DNA of 64,000 bases. Source: Odobenus rosmarus divergens (lineage: Eukaryota; Chordata; Mammalia; Carnivora; Odobenidae). A model generated the notes under the pieces. The model was given only the letters and a program-made list of their open reading frames with translations. It did no database searches and had not been told where the DNA came from. Positions 43,493 through 54,339 of the stretch are shown here, one piece after another (positions within the stretch are counted from its first letter, which is position 1; the number at the start of each line of letters is the position of its first letter). The DNA lies in NCBI RefSeq assembly GCF_000321225.1, contig NW_004450477.1:2148096-2212095 (forward strand), in the 5' to 3' direction. Both the position numbers and the translations under genes were made by a program.

Positions 43493-45065
43493 ATTTTAAG
43501 AGTATTTTTTTGTGGAGAGGGGAGAGACAAAATGGTCTTCTCTGGGCACAGTTCGCCTGAAAGTTACCTCGGGAGAGAGGGCCAGTGAAGTCGGTTGGTG
43601 AGTGTGAAAGAGGAGAGGGGTATTGTGCAACAAGGCTTCCAAGGCTGTGGAAGGGGGTGCAGGTAAGTGTACAAGTGAGGAGCATGATCCCTGGAAAGGA
43701 GGAAGCCCTCAGAGAGAGGAGCAGGAGGAATGTGAGGTGAAAGTGAAGTGGAGGGGACTTGAGTCCCAGGAGGTGAGGTGGTAGAGTCAGTGGTCAGGAC
43801 TGTGGCAGGCCGTCTCTGAGGGTGCACACATGGGAAGGGGGTGGTGGGGGGACTGCAGGAGAGGAATTGTAAGGAGCATGAGGGCTCTGTCTGTTTAGCA
43901 TGGCTGTGCAGTTGACTCAGCTAGCCTTGTTTTAGAACTTTGTGATGTTAACATTCTGGAAGTTGAAGCAGAAAAAGTGGACAGGGCACTTGTCTAGGGT
44001 TAGGGATTGAAAAGCTGAAGATGTCCAAAAGGTGACAGATTTTGTGTGTGTGTGTGTGTGTCCGAAAGGGTGTAATCACAAAAGTTGTGTGACTTCTAGG
44101 TTTGTAGCTAAGCACGTGAAACTAGAAACCTAGTTAGGTAGAACAGAATGGGACCTGGAAGCAGATGGAGAAGAGCGAGTTTGGCAGGGTAAGGGAATCT
44201 AAGCATCAGATGGTCAGAAGATGGCGGTTGGGTGATAGTTTGCATCTGGATTTGGTTTTGGCTGAAGTGTCAGTTTACAGTGTTGACAGGCAGCTTGGTG
44301 TTGGGCCCTGAGCCAGGATTTCCAGTGGAAATCACCAGGATTGAGGCTACTGAGGACGACAGTGTTAGAAGTTGCCTTGATCGTTGGAGCAACAAGATTG
44401 AGGGGGGTTGGAGGTGGAGAGGAAGATGGTGGATTCAGTGCCAACATCAACTCACTGAGGAAGTTGGATGCTGCCTTGAAGATCAGTCTCCTAATATAAG
44501 GGTACATCTTTTTTAGGGGGCAGGGGTGCTAAATTAAGTAGCAGATTTGACTGATCTACAATTCAAATTTATCACAGTATGATGTTGTAACATTATGTGA
44601 AATATCCTATATAAAATACTCTTCTATATAACAAAAAAATAATAAAATGATATATAAAAAGATTTGGACTGAGCCGTTTTGCTTAGGGCAGGCAAGGTAG
44701 AGCCTACCAGGGATTCATTTTACTTAACACCCACAGAGATGCTTGATTGCTGGCCCTGACCTATTCTGTTCTCATTTACCAGCAACTCCCAGACTTGTGA
44801 GAAGTGGGATTGACTAACATAGTCATGCCATCACCTGAGAACCTTGAAGTACTTGCAGTATCACTTTCTGAATGGTCAGGGGCTTGAAAAAGGTCTTCAG
44901 ATTTCTCTTAAACTTTCAGCAGTGCAAGACCATCAGTTTGTTTCATAACCAGCCCTTAAATCAGTGATAACTACCTTTTGCCTTGTCCACTGGTCACCAT
45001 CCAAACAAAAACAAAACTTTAAAGAAATAATGAGTTTAGGGATGCTTTCTTTTCCTCCTGTATGT
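43493..45065. other. no recognisable feature (purine-rich)
   Basis: The plus strand is G/A-rich at 43500-44180, which keeps minus-strand frames open (43428-43827, 44214-44507). They show low-complexity Pro/Ser/Thr text and no homology. A (TG)n run lies at 44044-44060. Confidence 0.4.
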
Positions 45066-45077
45066 CTGTATAAAAAT

Positions 45078-45269
45078 TTCTTTTTTTTTTTTTTTAAGAT
45101 TTTATTTATGTATTTGACACACAGCGAGCACAAGCAGGGGGAGCGGCAGGCAGAGGGAGAGGGAGAAGCAGGCTCCCCGCAGAGCAGGGAGCCCGATGTG
45201 GGGCTCAGTCCCAAGACCCTGGGATCATGACCTGAGCCGAAGGCAGCGGCTTAACCAACCAGGTGCCCC
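45078..45269 (-). mobile_element. CAN SINE
   Basis: T-run, TTATTTATGTATTTGACACAC, to GGCTTAACCAACCAGGTGCC; a few head bases (the GAGCCACC part) are deleted. Perfect 12-bp flank CTGTATAAAAAT at 45066-45077 and 45270-45281. Confidence 0.95.
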
Positions 45270-45281
45270 CTGTATAAAAAT

Positions 45282-46565
45282 ACTACTGGGAAAGTAAGAA
45301 GAATAAAGTATAAGAATTTTTTTTTGCATTATTAAATCTAATTGGAATTTTTCTTAATAGAAAAACAATAACATGTTTATGTGGTAAAATATCCTGACCG
45401 TACCAAAAGATATACAGCGAAAAATAATTCTTCCATCTTGTTTTTTTTTTTTTTTTTAAACATTGTTAATGAAAGACACATATATTTCTGGGCCAGATGA
45501 GAGTTGACTCAAATTTTTTTGTGTGTGTGTGAATTAGAATATTATGAAGGGATGTGATAATTAAGACAGATGGGAAAGAAACCCACCAGTTGGATGTGAT
45601 TTGCTGGTGACATTTTTTAAAAGTTAAATTTGGGATGCATTTTGAGAAATGGTAGAAATTAGGGAATGTATTTTGGAAGGAGAAGATGTGGAGACCAGGG
45701 AAATTGGGGGAATTTAGGGAGAACTTAGGACACTGAGTGTTGGATATAGAGGTTAGGGTAGATTATGTCAGAGTGCAGAGAAGTGCAGAGTCACTTCACA
45801 TGAGTTTATCTGAGTCCTGAGCTGGGCTGAACTTCTTTTCTTCAGAGACGCAACATGGAAGCTAAAAACAATAGCTTGATTCAGATTGGGTGGGAAGGTG
45901 GAAATAGGTAGTCAAGTCAAAGCAGACTGGGATTTAGTGATTTAGACTAGGGTAGTAAAAATAGAATTTCTGGAAAATGTTGAGGACTTTAAACCTGAAC
46001 CAGGCCCACTGGATAACTTTTATACTGTTCTCTTACCTCTGAATATTCTCTACTCTTAAATACTATTGAGCTGTAATAGAGTTTCATTTATGGACTTGAA
46101 CCTTCTGTATGCCAAAGTGTGCTAACCTAGGCAAAAAGAATTTCTGCCAGTGAGAGTAAGAGGGGGAAGGTCTCCCCCTTTGTGTTCTTGTATAGAGATG
46201 GCACCAGTGTACCTGAGGTTATGCTTTTTATCATGTGACTCTGAAAGAGGTCTCATAAAAATACTTGCCCTGGTTTTTCACTAGGCAGAAATTTTTGTTG
46301 GGCAAGTAGTTGGGCTCTCTTCTTCCCATGTAACTTACCTCTCACATGGTGGGTTGTTGACCAGATCTCTGGAGCAGTCCTTCACATCCCTGCACTGGAA
46401 TAAACTTTATCCCATTGCTTCACAACTTAGCCTTCTGGCCTCTCCCAGTACTTCCAGAAACATTTTTCTAAGACTTGCCTTTTTCATCCTCAGAGTCCTG
46501 GTTACACACTCTTGAGTCTCAGCACAGTACCTTCATGCTGTATATACTCCAGTGCCTGATCTCAG
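45282..46565. other. no recognisable feature; one splice-like stretch
   Basis: TTCTTTTCTTCAG at 45834-45846 precedes AGACGCAACATGGAAGC and an open stretch to AATAGGTAGTC (about 45911). It resembles a first coding exon in isolation, but its phase does not join the candidate exon at 53668, so I leave it uncalled. Confidence 0.3.
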
Positions 46566-46569
46566 TCAG

Positions 46570-46930
46570 CTTCTCAGTTGGGTTCTTTAGCTGCAGGCAG
46601 TAGAATTCAGCTCTACCTAACTTAAGCAAGAGGAAATTTATTGGAAAAGAATTAGAAACTTAACTGATAGGACTACTAGAGAACCAAGGTTGGAAACAAG
46701 CAGAAGCTCAGGGGCTGGGGTGGGGGGTTGGAAAACAAAATTACAGGAATGAGCCGGTTGGGATGTCACCACTGGGATGATGAACCCCACTTGTTTCTTT
46801 AATCTTTGCAAGTAATTTGCTCAAGATTTCAGACCCCTGGAGAGCAAATCTGATTGGCTGAGCCCAGGGAGGGATTTAGTTGCAGGAACTACCTGGAATC
46901 CCTGTGGTCTCCATAGTGGGAAGGTAGACG
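46570..46930. mobile_element. possible ancient interspersed repeat
   Basis: AGAGGAAATTTATTGGAAAAG, CTGATTGGCTGAGCCCAGGG and TGTGGTCTCCATAGTGGGAAG are phrases typical of old mammalian repeats. Family not assigned. Confidence 0.35.
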
Positions 46931-47115
46931 CATGGGTTTACAGTCTCGGCAAGACTATACAAGGCAGGGAAGAGGTAATTCTCCAAAAGGAAATTGGGAA
47001 GGGGAAGCAGATGAATGCTGGGCATCTAAAAAGAAATCTCTTCTACAGGCCCATTTTCAACATTTAAAAAAAAAAATCGTGACTTTTTTTTTAACATGAA
47101 TTAGTTAATACTTTT

Positions 47116-47299
47116 TTTTTTTTTTTTAAAGATTTTATTCATTTCAGAAAGAGAACAAGCAGAGGGGAGAGGGAGAGGGAGAAGGAGAAGCAGGCTCCCT
47201 CCTCAGCAGGGAGCCCGACATGGGGCTTGATCCCAGCACCCTGGGATCATGACCTGAACCGAAGGCAGATGCTTAACCGACTGAGCCACCCAGGCGCCC
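47116..47299 (-). mobile_element. CAN SINE
   Basis: TTTAAAGATTTTATTCATTTC to CGACTGAGCCACCCAGGCGC. Target duplication TGAATTAGTTAATACTTTT and TGAATTCGTTAATACTTTT (47097-47115 and 47300-47318), one mismatch in 19. Confidence 0.97.
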
Positions 47300-47318
47300 T
47301 GAATTCGTTAATACTTTT

Positions 47319-48480
47319 AATTGAATTTGGATTTTATTAATTTTAGAGTATCTGTACGTACTTTTAATCGGTTTGAAACCATGTTTCTCTCTCTCTCTCT
47401 GTTTTACATACACAAGCATGTTATATAATTTACTCAGAAAGAGTTAGGCAGTTCTCCAACTTCCCAAGGCTCTTTGGCTGTAGATTAGGAATCACGGTAG
47501 TTCTCTCCCTGCCATGGCCCCTATTCTTCCCTCCTGTGGGGCAGTCAGTGGTGGACCCAATAATCTAAGGCAATCATGGAAGTCCTATTCCCTGTGCTAG
47601 GGATTGATTCAGAAATAGGCGTGTTACTGTTTTAGGCAGAAGCTTCTAAGAAAAACTTTTTTCCTTGACTTTTGCATGGGAAGAGGCCACCTCTCCAGGT
47701 AGACATTGCCATATGCGAATGTGAGTTCTGAGCTGCTGCGATAGCAATCTTGTTATCACACCGAAGGAGGAAACTAGCTCAAGAAGATGGCAGAACTGAG
47801 AATTGTAGAGGGATGGAGCTAAAGCCGCTAGGTTAAGCCAACCCTGAATTTCATCCTACCCATGGCCTACCAGTTCCGTCCTCACATTTAAGCAGTTTGA
47901 GGTGTGATTACTGTTCACTTAACAGCTAATGGTATCCCAACTGATGTCGTTATGCAGAATTGCATGAGAAGAGATAAGATTTTTTCTGCTGGATGCTCAA
48001 AGTAAAATGATCAAGATACTGTTAAATAGACTAGTACCCTAACCTGGCAGGGTAGTAACTGCATGAATCAGAGTCAAAAGGGACCTAGGTTTTAGTTTCT
48101 ACTTTGCCATTAACTACCTGTGTCACCCAATTTAAATTTCCTTATCAGTAATAACGAGGTTGCCCTGGGTATGCTATATTGTACTTTACATGTCAAATAT
48201 TCTCTAATTTTGGAACGCATGAAAAATATCTAGTTAAACTTAATTAGGAATTAAGAAAATGGTTTCTGAAAAGCAGTGAGCCATCTCAGATTTTTACTAT
48301 AATCTGGTAGTGCCAAGACACTCGATTTCTACAACTTGTCTGTAAGTAGCACTGGTAAAGTCTTTTAACAGTGTTATTAAAACTTTTTTCTTTCTGAGGG
48401 CTTAAAATCAGTAGTACTTTTTTTTTCCTTTTGGTTTCTTTAAGATTCTTCCAATTGTTCATATTCTCTCTTTCTCTATC
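47319..48480. other. no recognisable feature
   Basis: Non-coding sequence with a short TCTC run at 47388-47400. Confidence 0.4.
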
Positions 48481-48484
48481 TTTG

Positions 48485-48595
48485 TGTTTCTTTAACATTT
48501 TATTTTGGCATATATGTAGAAGTAGAATGGTATAATGAACTTCCCATATATTCATCTTCTCACCTTGGGAATTATCAACATTTTGACAGTCTTAA
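48485..48595 (-). mobile_element. possible old L1 3' UTR fragment, antisense
   Basis: GAAGTAGAATGGTATAATGAAC, CCCATATATTCATCTTCTCACC and GGAATTATCAACATTTTGAC recall the same text at 63350-63420. Confidence 0.4.
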
Positions 48596-48834
48596 AACCA
48601 GTAGCTTTTAAGGGCTTACATTTGGCTCTTCTAGACAGAGACTTTTTTCCAAGTAAACTTTGGAGCTAAATTAGGTCTCCCTTGATTTTAAGGTTTCAGT
48701 AGCCTGCATATATTTATTTAATATTGTTCTTTTTGGCATCAAAAGAAGTTACAACACTGTGAAAACTTTATATTAGCAGTTGTGGGCAAACAATTGTTTT
48801 ATTCTTTTTTTTTTAGGCATTCATATTTGTACAT

Positions 48835-49215
48835 GTCAAGGTAGGATGAGTTATGTGGTACTAACATACAACTCCCAAATCTCAGTGTCTTACAACAACT
48901 GAAATTGTTGGCTTTGTTACAGGTTGGCTGGGGACTCTGCTCTGCCTCATCCTCCTCAGGGACCCACGCTGAGGGAGCGGTTACTGCCTTGTATGTTGGC
49001 AGCATTTTCACAGAAGGGTAGAGAGCAGCACTGTCTTCCTTAAGCTTCTCTGTGGAATTAAGGCATGTCATTTCTAGTCATATGTCACGGGTCAAAGATA
49101 GTCGTGGCTAAACATATTACAAGAAGAGTGCAAAAATGCCATGTGTCTGTGAAGAGAACCTGAAAAATTTGGTGGATAGAACTAAGGACTATCACAGCAT
49201 TGTGATAAATATAAC
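48835..49215. mobile_element. ancient interspersed repeat, family not assigned
   Basis: CTCAGTGTCTTACAACAACTG, TTGGCTGGGGACTCTGCTCTGC, ACGCTGAGGGAGCGGTTACTG and TTTGGTGGATAGAACTAAGG follow the order of a common mammalian repeat I recall but cannot name safely. Confidence 0.5.
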
Positions 49216-49329
49216 ATCTCATCTGCATTTGAACTTTATGTGTTAACAGCTCAGGCTTCAAGACCTGTTTACCTTTCAAGACCAAGTATTGGCAGTGTTA
49301 TAAAAATTAACCTGTTTCCTTAACTCTTA

Positions 49330-49518
49330 TTTATTTATTTGAGAAAGAGAATGCACGTGTGTGCGGGAGTGGTGGGGGGGAAGGGACAGAGGGAGAGGGA
49401 AAGAGAGAATCTTATTAAGCAGGCTCCAAGCCCAGTGCAGGCCTAGATCTCACGACCCTGAGCTCATGACCTGAGCCAAAATCCAGTTGGATGCTTAACG
49501 GAGTTACCCAGGCACTCC
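49330..49518 (-). mobile_element. CAN SINE, diverged
   Basis: TTATTTATTTGAGAAAGAGA to CTTAACGGAGTTACCCAGGC. Flanks TAACTCTTATTT and CAACTCTTGCTTA. Confidence 0.92.
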
Positions 49519-50050
49519 AACTCTTGCTTATTTTAAAGCCACTTTTAGATCAGATAATTAGAAAACATCCTCAAGAGAGAAAATGCCAGTTTCTAGAACT
49601 GGATTCCTGGTTCTTTCTGGAAGATAGACTTTTCAGTTCTCTCGGGTGATACAGTATACCAGGGAAGGGGCAGAATAATCATTGTAGGAAGAGTGGAAGA
49701 AGGTATTCTCCGGTCCTTGTAGACACCTCTAGAAGTGGCATACAAGACTTCTCTCATATTTTACCAACTAGAACTTCACTGCAAGGGATACTGGGAAATG
49801 TATCTTTATTCCAGCAGTCTATGTGTCTGGTAAAAATTGGGGGTCTGTAACTGCAGAAAAGTTGGGCATGAGTATTGAGTGACACCTCTTAGTCTGCTTT
49901 ATGTATCTTGAAAGTAAACTCTGTTGCTTGAGGCGGTCTCTGTGCTTTGGTATGAAGAGTCTAAATTACGTCTTAGCATTTCCTTCTTTCATTTTATACC
50001 CTTTTGAACTTGAATTCCTGCTCCATTAATTGGTTCAGCCAAACGAAACA
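49519..50050. other. no recognisable feature
   Basis: Non-coding, nothing assigned. Confidence 0.35.
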
Positions 50051-50054
50051 AATA

Positions 50055-50240
50055 TTTACTCGTGTGTTCATTTATTAAACATTTTATTGATGTCTGTGTA
50101 CTTCAGGTATGGTCCTAGCTATTGAAGAGACACAAAAATGAAATAGTGTGTAATTTCTGCCCTCAGGGAGCTCACAGTTTGGCAGAGAAACATGTATAAG
50201 TAATAACAATATAGTATGATAAATGCAATAACGAAGGTTC
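50055..50240 (+). mobile_element. L2 3' region
   Basis: TCATTTATTAAACATTTTATTGATG, GGTATGGTCCTAGCTATTGAAG, GCCCTCAGGGAGCTCACAG and GGCAGAGAAACATGTATAAG follow L2 order. Confidence 0.7.
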
Positions 50241-50449
50241 TTGTTAAAGGTGTCAAGTATACCTATTAGACTGACAAAGAAAGCTGGCTGTATCTTTTAT
50301 CTCTTTTCTCTAAGTCCCGTGACTTGAAGACCCACATCTTGGCTCTAAGCATTAGCCATGATAGGGGCGGTGTCAGTTCAAACTCAGATGTTCTTTCTTA
50401 CAAGAATTTCCCAATTCTTCCCTATCAGTGAACAGAATGGAAGCTTTTT

Positions 50450-50614
50450 ATTTTTTTTCATTTGTAAAGATTTATTTTAGAGAGTGTGCACGCAAGTGGG
50501 GGAAGGGGCAGAGGGAGAAAGAATCCTCAAGCAGACTCCCCGCTGAGTCAGGAGCTGGACACCGGGACCTGAGCCAAAATCAAGAGCTGATCATCTGAGC
50601 CACCCAGGCCCTCC
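50450..50614 (-). mobile_element. CAN SINE, diverged
   Basis: TTTGTAAAGATTTATTTTAG to GATCATCTGAGCCACCCAGG. Flanks CAGAATGGAAGCTTTTT and CAGAATAAAAGCTTTTT (50433-50449 and 50615-50631) differ at two of 17. Confidence 0.94.
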
Positions 50615-50631
50615 CAGAATAAAAGCTTTTT

Positions 50632-51310
50632 TAAAAACAAATCCCTAAGCCTACCACAGTAAAAGAGCAGTATACATAACACTGTATGTACAGTGCTTTA
50701 TGTCATGGAAAATTCTTCTCATTACAAATCCCAGTTTTCCACATAATCCAGTTACCTAGTTTTATCAAAACCAAGTTTTCTTTTGAACATTTCTTTATAT
50801 GACAGTCTTTTCATTGACTTACCAGTGGTGTTTTGTTTTACTTTAAATCTCGTTCTCATGTCCTTTTCTTTTTTATGGCTTTAAAAAGTTGATCTTTGGT
50901 ATTAGTAGTGCTTTAGGGGATATCTACACAAAAGCTTAGTTTGAAATGAAATTTTTATACAAAAAAATTCAGTTAAAGTGCTGTCAGCTTATGCAGAATA
51001 TATGGAATAAAATGAGATTAATAAAGCATTGTTTCTGCAGCCTATCTCCTGGTATGTGGGAATAGCTTTGCTTTTCAGACCTCTTCCTTAAAATGGTGTT
51101 TTCTCCTTGATTATTTTACCTGGAGCCCATTACTACCATTGAGCCTCTTCTCTGTTTGCTCTGTCAAACTGTGTTCATTGTATGCGTTGAAAGCACTATT
51201 TTCCATAGTAGATTATTTGGATTAATTATAGTTCTAAATTTTAATTCTTTACTATCTTGATAATCATAGATACTATAGGGACTGTCCCCCTAAGAAGTTT
51301 TTCTATAAGA
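50632..51310. other. no recognisable feature
   Basis: AT-rich non-coding sequence. Confidence 0.35.
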
Positions 51311-51316
51311 GAATTA

Positions 51317-51596
51317 TAGTTGACCCTTGAATAACATGGATTTGAACTGTGGGGGTCCACTTATATGCAGATATTTTTCAATAAATACAGTCCAGTGCCG
51401 TAAATGTGTTTTTTCTTCCTTAAGATTTTAACATTTTCTTTTCTCTAGCTTATTTTATTATAAGAAGACAGTATATAATACATAGATAAAATATGTGTTA
51501 ATCGAATGTTTTTGTTATCAGTAAGAATCAAAATTTATACACTGATACTTAATGAGGTTGGCACCTCTAATTCCCATACTATTCAAGGGTCAACTG
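51317..51596. mobile_element. Tigger-type (MER2-like) DNA transposon, non-autonomous
   Basis: Terminal inverted repeats AGTTGACCCTTGAATAAC and its partner ATTCAAGGGTCAACT bound about 280 bp, flanked by TA, the mariner/Tigger target. Internal CACTTATATGCAGATATTTTTC and TTTTCTTTTCTCTAGCTTATTTT fit a non-autonomous Tigger element. Inactive. Confidence 0.85.
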
Positions 51597-51622
51597 TATT
51601 TTCAAAAAAGTGGAAGGTAGGA

Positions 51623-51826
51623 GGGGCGCCTGAGTGGCTCAGTCGATTAAGCATCTGCCTTCGGCTCAGGTCATGATCCTGGAGTCTCAGGATTGAGCCC
51701 CGCATCCGGCTCCTTGCTCAGTGGGGAGTCTGCTTCTCCCTCTGCCCTTCACTCCACTCGTGTTCTCTCTCCTCTCTCATTCTGTCTCTCTCTCAAATAA
51801 ATAAATAAAATCTCTCTTTTTTTTTT
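51623..51826 (+). mobile_element. CAN SINE
   Basis: GGGCGCCTGAGTGGCTCAGTC to AAATAAATAAATAAAATC. Flanks AAAGTGGAAGGTAGGA and AAAGTGAAAGGTAAGA (51607-51622 and 51827-51842), two mismatches in 16. Confidence 0.96.
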
Positions 51827-52043
51827 AAAGTGAAAGGTAAGAAAGACATCAGAAGCATTTTGGAGAAAGCAGTGACTAGTAGGAGACAAAGGGAATTATT
51901 TTTTTGTATTGATTATGCTCAGCTCTGTGCTTAGTATTTATCTCTTTAGATTCTCTGCTTTGAATGACATATATTTTAATGATGGCATTCTAAATAATAT
52001 TTAATATTTTTCATGTTTAAAAATGAAATTAATCCCTAGGATT

Positions 52044-52216
52044 TTTTTTTTTTTTAGGATTTTATTCATTCATTTGAGAGAGATAGAGAGCACAATTAGG
52101 GGGAGAGGCTGAGGGAGAGGGAGAAGCAGACTCCCTGCTGAGCTGGGAGACCGACGTGGGGCTGAATCCCAGGACCTGACATGACTTGAGCTGAAGGCAG
52201 ACGTTTAACCGGTTTA
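52044..52216 (-). mobile_element. CAN SINE truncated at its head
   Basis: T-run, TTATTCATTCATTTGAGAG, to CAGACGTTTAACCGGTTT, where the last 20 or so head bases (GAGCCACCCAGG...) are missing. ATCCCTAGGATTT precedes (52031) and follows (52217) it. Confidence 0.93.
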
Positions 52217-52312
52217 TCCCTAGGATTTGAATTGTCTTCCCTACTTTTGTTTCTTTTTGGCCGCAATCCCTAGGATTTGAATTGTCTTCCCTACACTTGT
52301 TTCTTTTTGACA
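52217..52312. repeat. 49-bp tandem duplication next to the SINE
   Basis: Units 52217-52265 and 52266-52312 both read ATCCCTAGGATTTGAATTG, TCTTCCCTAC, then TTGTTTCTTTTTG, with a few mismatches. Each begins with the SINE target word. Confidence 0.9.
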
Positions 52313-52636
52313 GAGGTAGAAAATAGTTCTGAGTCATTATTCTGAAACAAATGGAACACGGGTCACTTCAGTTTTGTGTTTTTTATCTTCCTTGTGCCTG
52401 GAACCGTGTAGGGGTGCTTTCACAGAGTGACAGTCTTAGAATTTCAGGGAATAGACCCAGCTATATAATATGAGTCCAGTGTAAAATGGAAGACATGGGG
52501 CCACTTTTTATTAAAAAAAAACTGTTGAGAACTTGAAGACAGTGATGGCAGAGCATTAACTCAATGCAGGGCCCTTCTGAGTTTGATGCCTGTGTGAGGT
52601 CACAGGGTCCATGAAACTGCGCTGCAAGGAACTTTT

Positions 52637-52810
52637 TATTTTTTATTTTTTAAAGATTTTATTTATTTATTTGACAGACACAGCAAGAGAGGGAACACAA
52701 CCAGGGGGAGTGGGAGAGGGAGAAGCAGGTCAGGTCATGATCCCAGGACCCCGGGATCATGACCTGAGCCGAAGGCAGACGCTTAACCAGCTGAGCCACC
52801 GTGGTGCCCC
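52637..52810 (-). mobile_element. CAN SINE with fold-back inversion
   Basis: TTTAAAGATTTTATTTATTT to CAGCTGAGCCACCGTGGTGC. Perfect 14-bp target duplication TGCAAGGAACTTTT at 52623-52636 and 52811-52824. The usual middle is replaced by an inverted copy of the downstream box: arms at 52730-52744 and 52753-52767 are perfect 15-bp reverse complements around an 8-base loop. Confidence 0.96.
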
Positions 52811-53015
52811 TGCAAGGAACTTTTAGAATTCTTTTAGCGTAGGTCTGTCCATTTATAGATAAGGATGTGTAACCTTTATATGCAACCAAATGCTGGTAAA
52901 TTATTACTGTATAGCAGGATCAGAACCTCAGCATTAAAAAATTGATGCTTCTGAAGGTTTTAATTTTTTGCTGCCTTTAAATTTTCAGCCATAGTGTAAT
53001 TTAAAATTACTATCA

Positions 53016-53040
53016 GTGCTCGCTTCGGCAGCACATATAC
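53016..53040 (+). pseudogene. U6 snRNA 5'-end fragment with target duplication
   Basis: GTGCTCGCTTCGGCAGCACA followed by TATAC is exactly the first 25 bases of mammalian U6 snRNA (the 5' stem-loop). The next bases, TAAAATT, also fit U6, but belong to a perfect 13-bp direct repeat TAAAATTACTATC at 53002-53014 and 53041-53053. No A-tail. U6 acts in the spliceosome; this fragment cannot. It is a 3'-truncated retroinsert. Confidence 0.93.
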
Positions 53041-53053
53041 TAAAATTACTATC

Positions 53054-53660
53054 CGTTTTTCCTCAGGGGTCATAAAAATAATGGTGTGGGTAGTTGAAAT
53101 AAATAATCCCAAAGAATTTTATCCTGAATTATTTACTAATTCTCCGTCCAACAAGGTCTTTTGTTTTTTAATTGATCATAGTTTTTGTCCTGCTGCAAAA
53201 TTTATTGGCTTATAATTAAACTTCTTTATTTTCTTGTAAATTCTCTGAGAGCTCTAATGGGCCTTGAAAGGACCCACAGGAAGGGGAATGAAGAGAAGCA
53301 AAGGACCTTTATAAGCTACAATGTAGATGAACAAAGTCTTTACACCTGAGAGTGGTGCCTGTATCACTGTGGCAGATGTCCTGTTGCTCATAGGACATGT
53401 GGAAGAATAGGCAGGATGTATTTGTTATGGGAAACCTGCTGTATACACCCTTGTTGCTATAGTTTTAGCTATTAATCACAGTTTCTGCAGAATCACTTTA
53501 ATTGTGACTGCTAATAGAAATAGATGGAAGCAACCTGCTACTTAAGCGTGATTCATGGTTCAATCACTTTAAAATTTGAATATTGACCCTATGATAGCTA
53601 CTTTGGGGGGCGTTTTTGTATCTTGTTTGTTAGCGTACACAGTTTTGTATGATGTTTTAA
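53054..53660. other. no recognisable feature
   Basis: AT-rich non-coding sequence. Confidence 0.35.
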
Positions 53661-53667
53661 CTCACAG

Positions 53668-53755
53668 ACAATAAAATACAAACAAGACCTGGTCCTCTAG
53701 CATTTCGGGCTCAAGTGAATACACTAGAGAGCCAACTGAAGAGAACTTCAGAAAA
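53668..53755 (+). CDS. weak candidate internal exon, unknown protein
   Basis: A modest pyrimidine tract and TTTTAACTCACAG precede 53668, and GTTTGAGT follows 53755, so both borders are splice-like. Only one frame is open: NKIQTRPGPLAFRAQVNTLE followed by SQLKRTSE, a polar, possibly helical stretch. The exon would leave two bases (AA) to complete a codon, matching the one-base lead of the candidate at 58544. Not in any repeat I recognise. I do not recognise the protein, and single short open stretches like this arise by chance. Confidence 0.2.
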
Positions 53756-54229
53756 GTTTGAGTAAAACATATTGTTCATAGCACATGAGAATTGAGAATA
53801 CAATGAGGTTAAGGGAGTTTGTAATGTAAATAGCTACCGTGTGGTAGAGCTGCCTCTCACATCACAGAAATCAGTTTAGTTGATGAGCAACGGTAAGAAC
53901 ACACACCCTTCTAAATGAAATGGTTTGGGGGTCATCTTGTACTGTGTTGCTTGCTGTGTGCAGTTGCCTGCTAGAAAGTGGAATCCACTTTACCTAACTT
54001 TAAGTTTTTGACTGACTTTTATTACGGCCCGGTGTCTATCTAACAAGGAGCCTTTGCTTCTTGGGGAGCTGAGACCTGTGAGGTGGATACTGGCCACCTC
54101 TTACACCATTAGGGTAAAAACCGAACAGGAGATATTCCTGTTTGAGAATGTTACCCTTTACAAAAAGGATTTGAAATTTATTAAGTGCTTTACAGATGAA
54201 ATGCAATAATGTGACAAAATTTATGAAAT

Positions 54230-54335
54230 ACGTATGATGTATAAGGCCCAGTGGTAGACTGAGTGGGTGATAGATAAGACATAATGCCCACCTTTTAGAG
54301 ATTAGACATAAAAATAGCTGTAGTGAGAATAACAA
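54230..54335 (+). mobile_element. L2-like fragment
   Basis: GGCCCAGTGGTAGACTGAG and AGATAAGACATAATGCCCACC recall L2 text, diverged. Confidence 0.4.
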
Positions 54336-54339
54336 ATGT

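Noticed and set aside
43428..44507. Minus-strand frames of 85-97 codons
   Set aside because: Explained by purine-rich plus strand giving Pro/Ser/Thr-rich low-stop reading; partly SINE.
45834..45912. Splice-like stretch with ATG (MEAKNN...)
   Set aside because: Good acceptor, but weak donor, and the phase would give an immediate stop when joined to 53668. Left as a note only.
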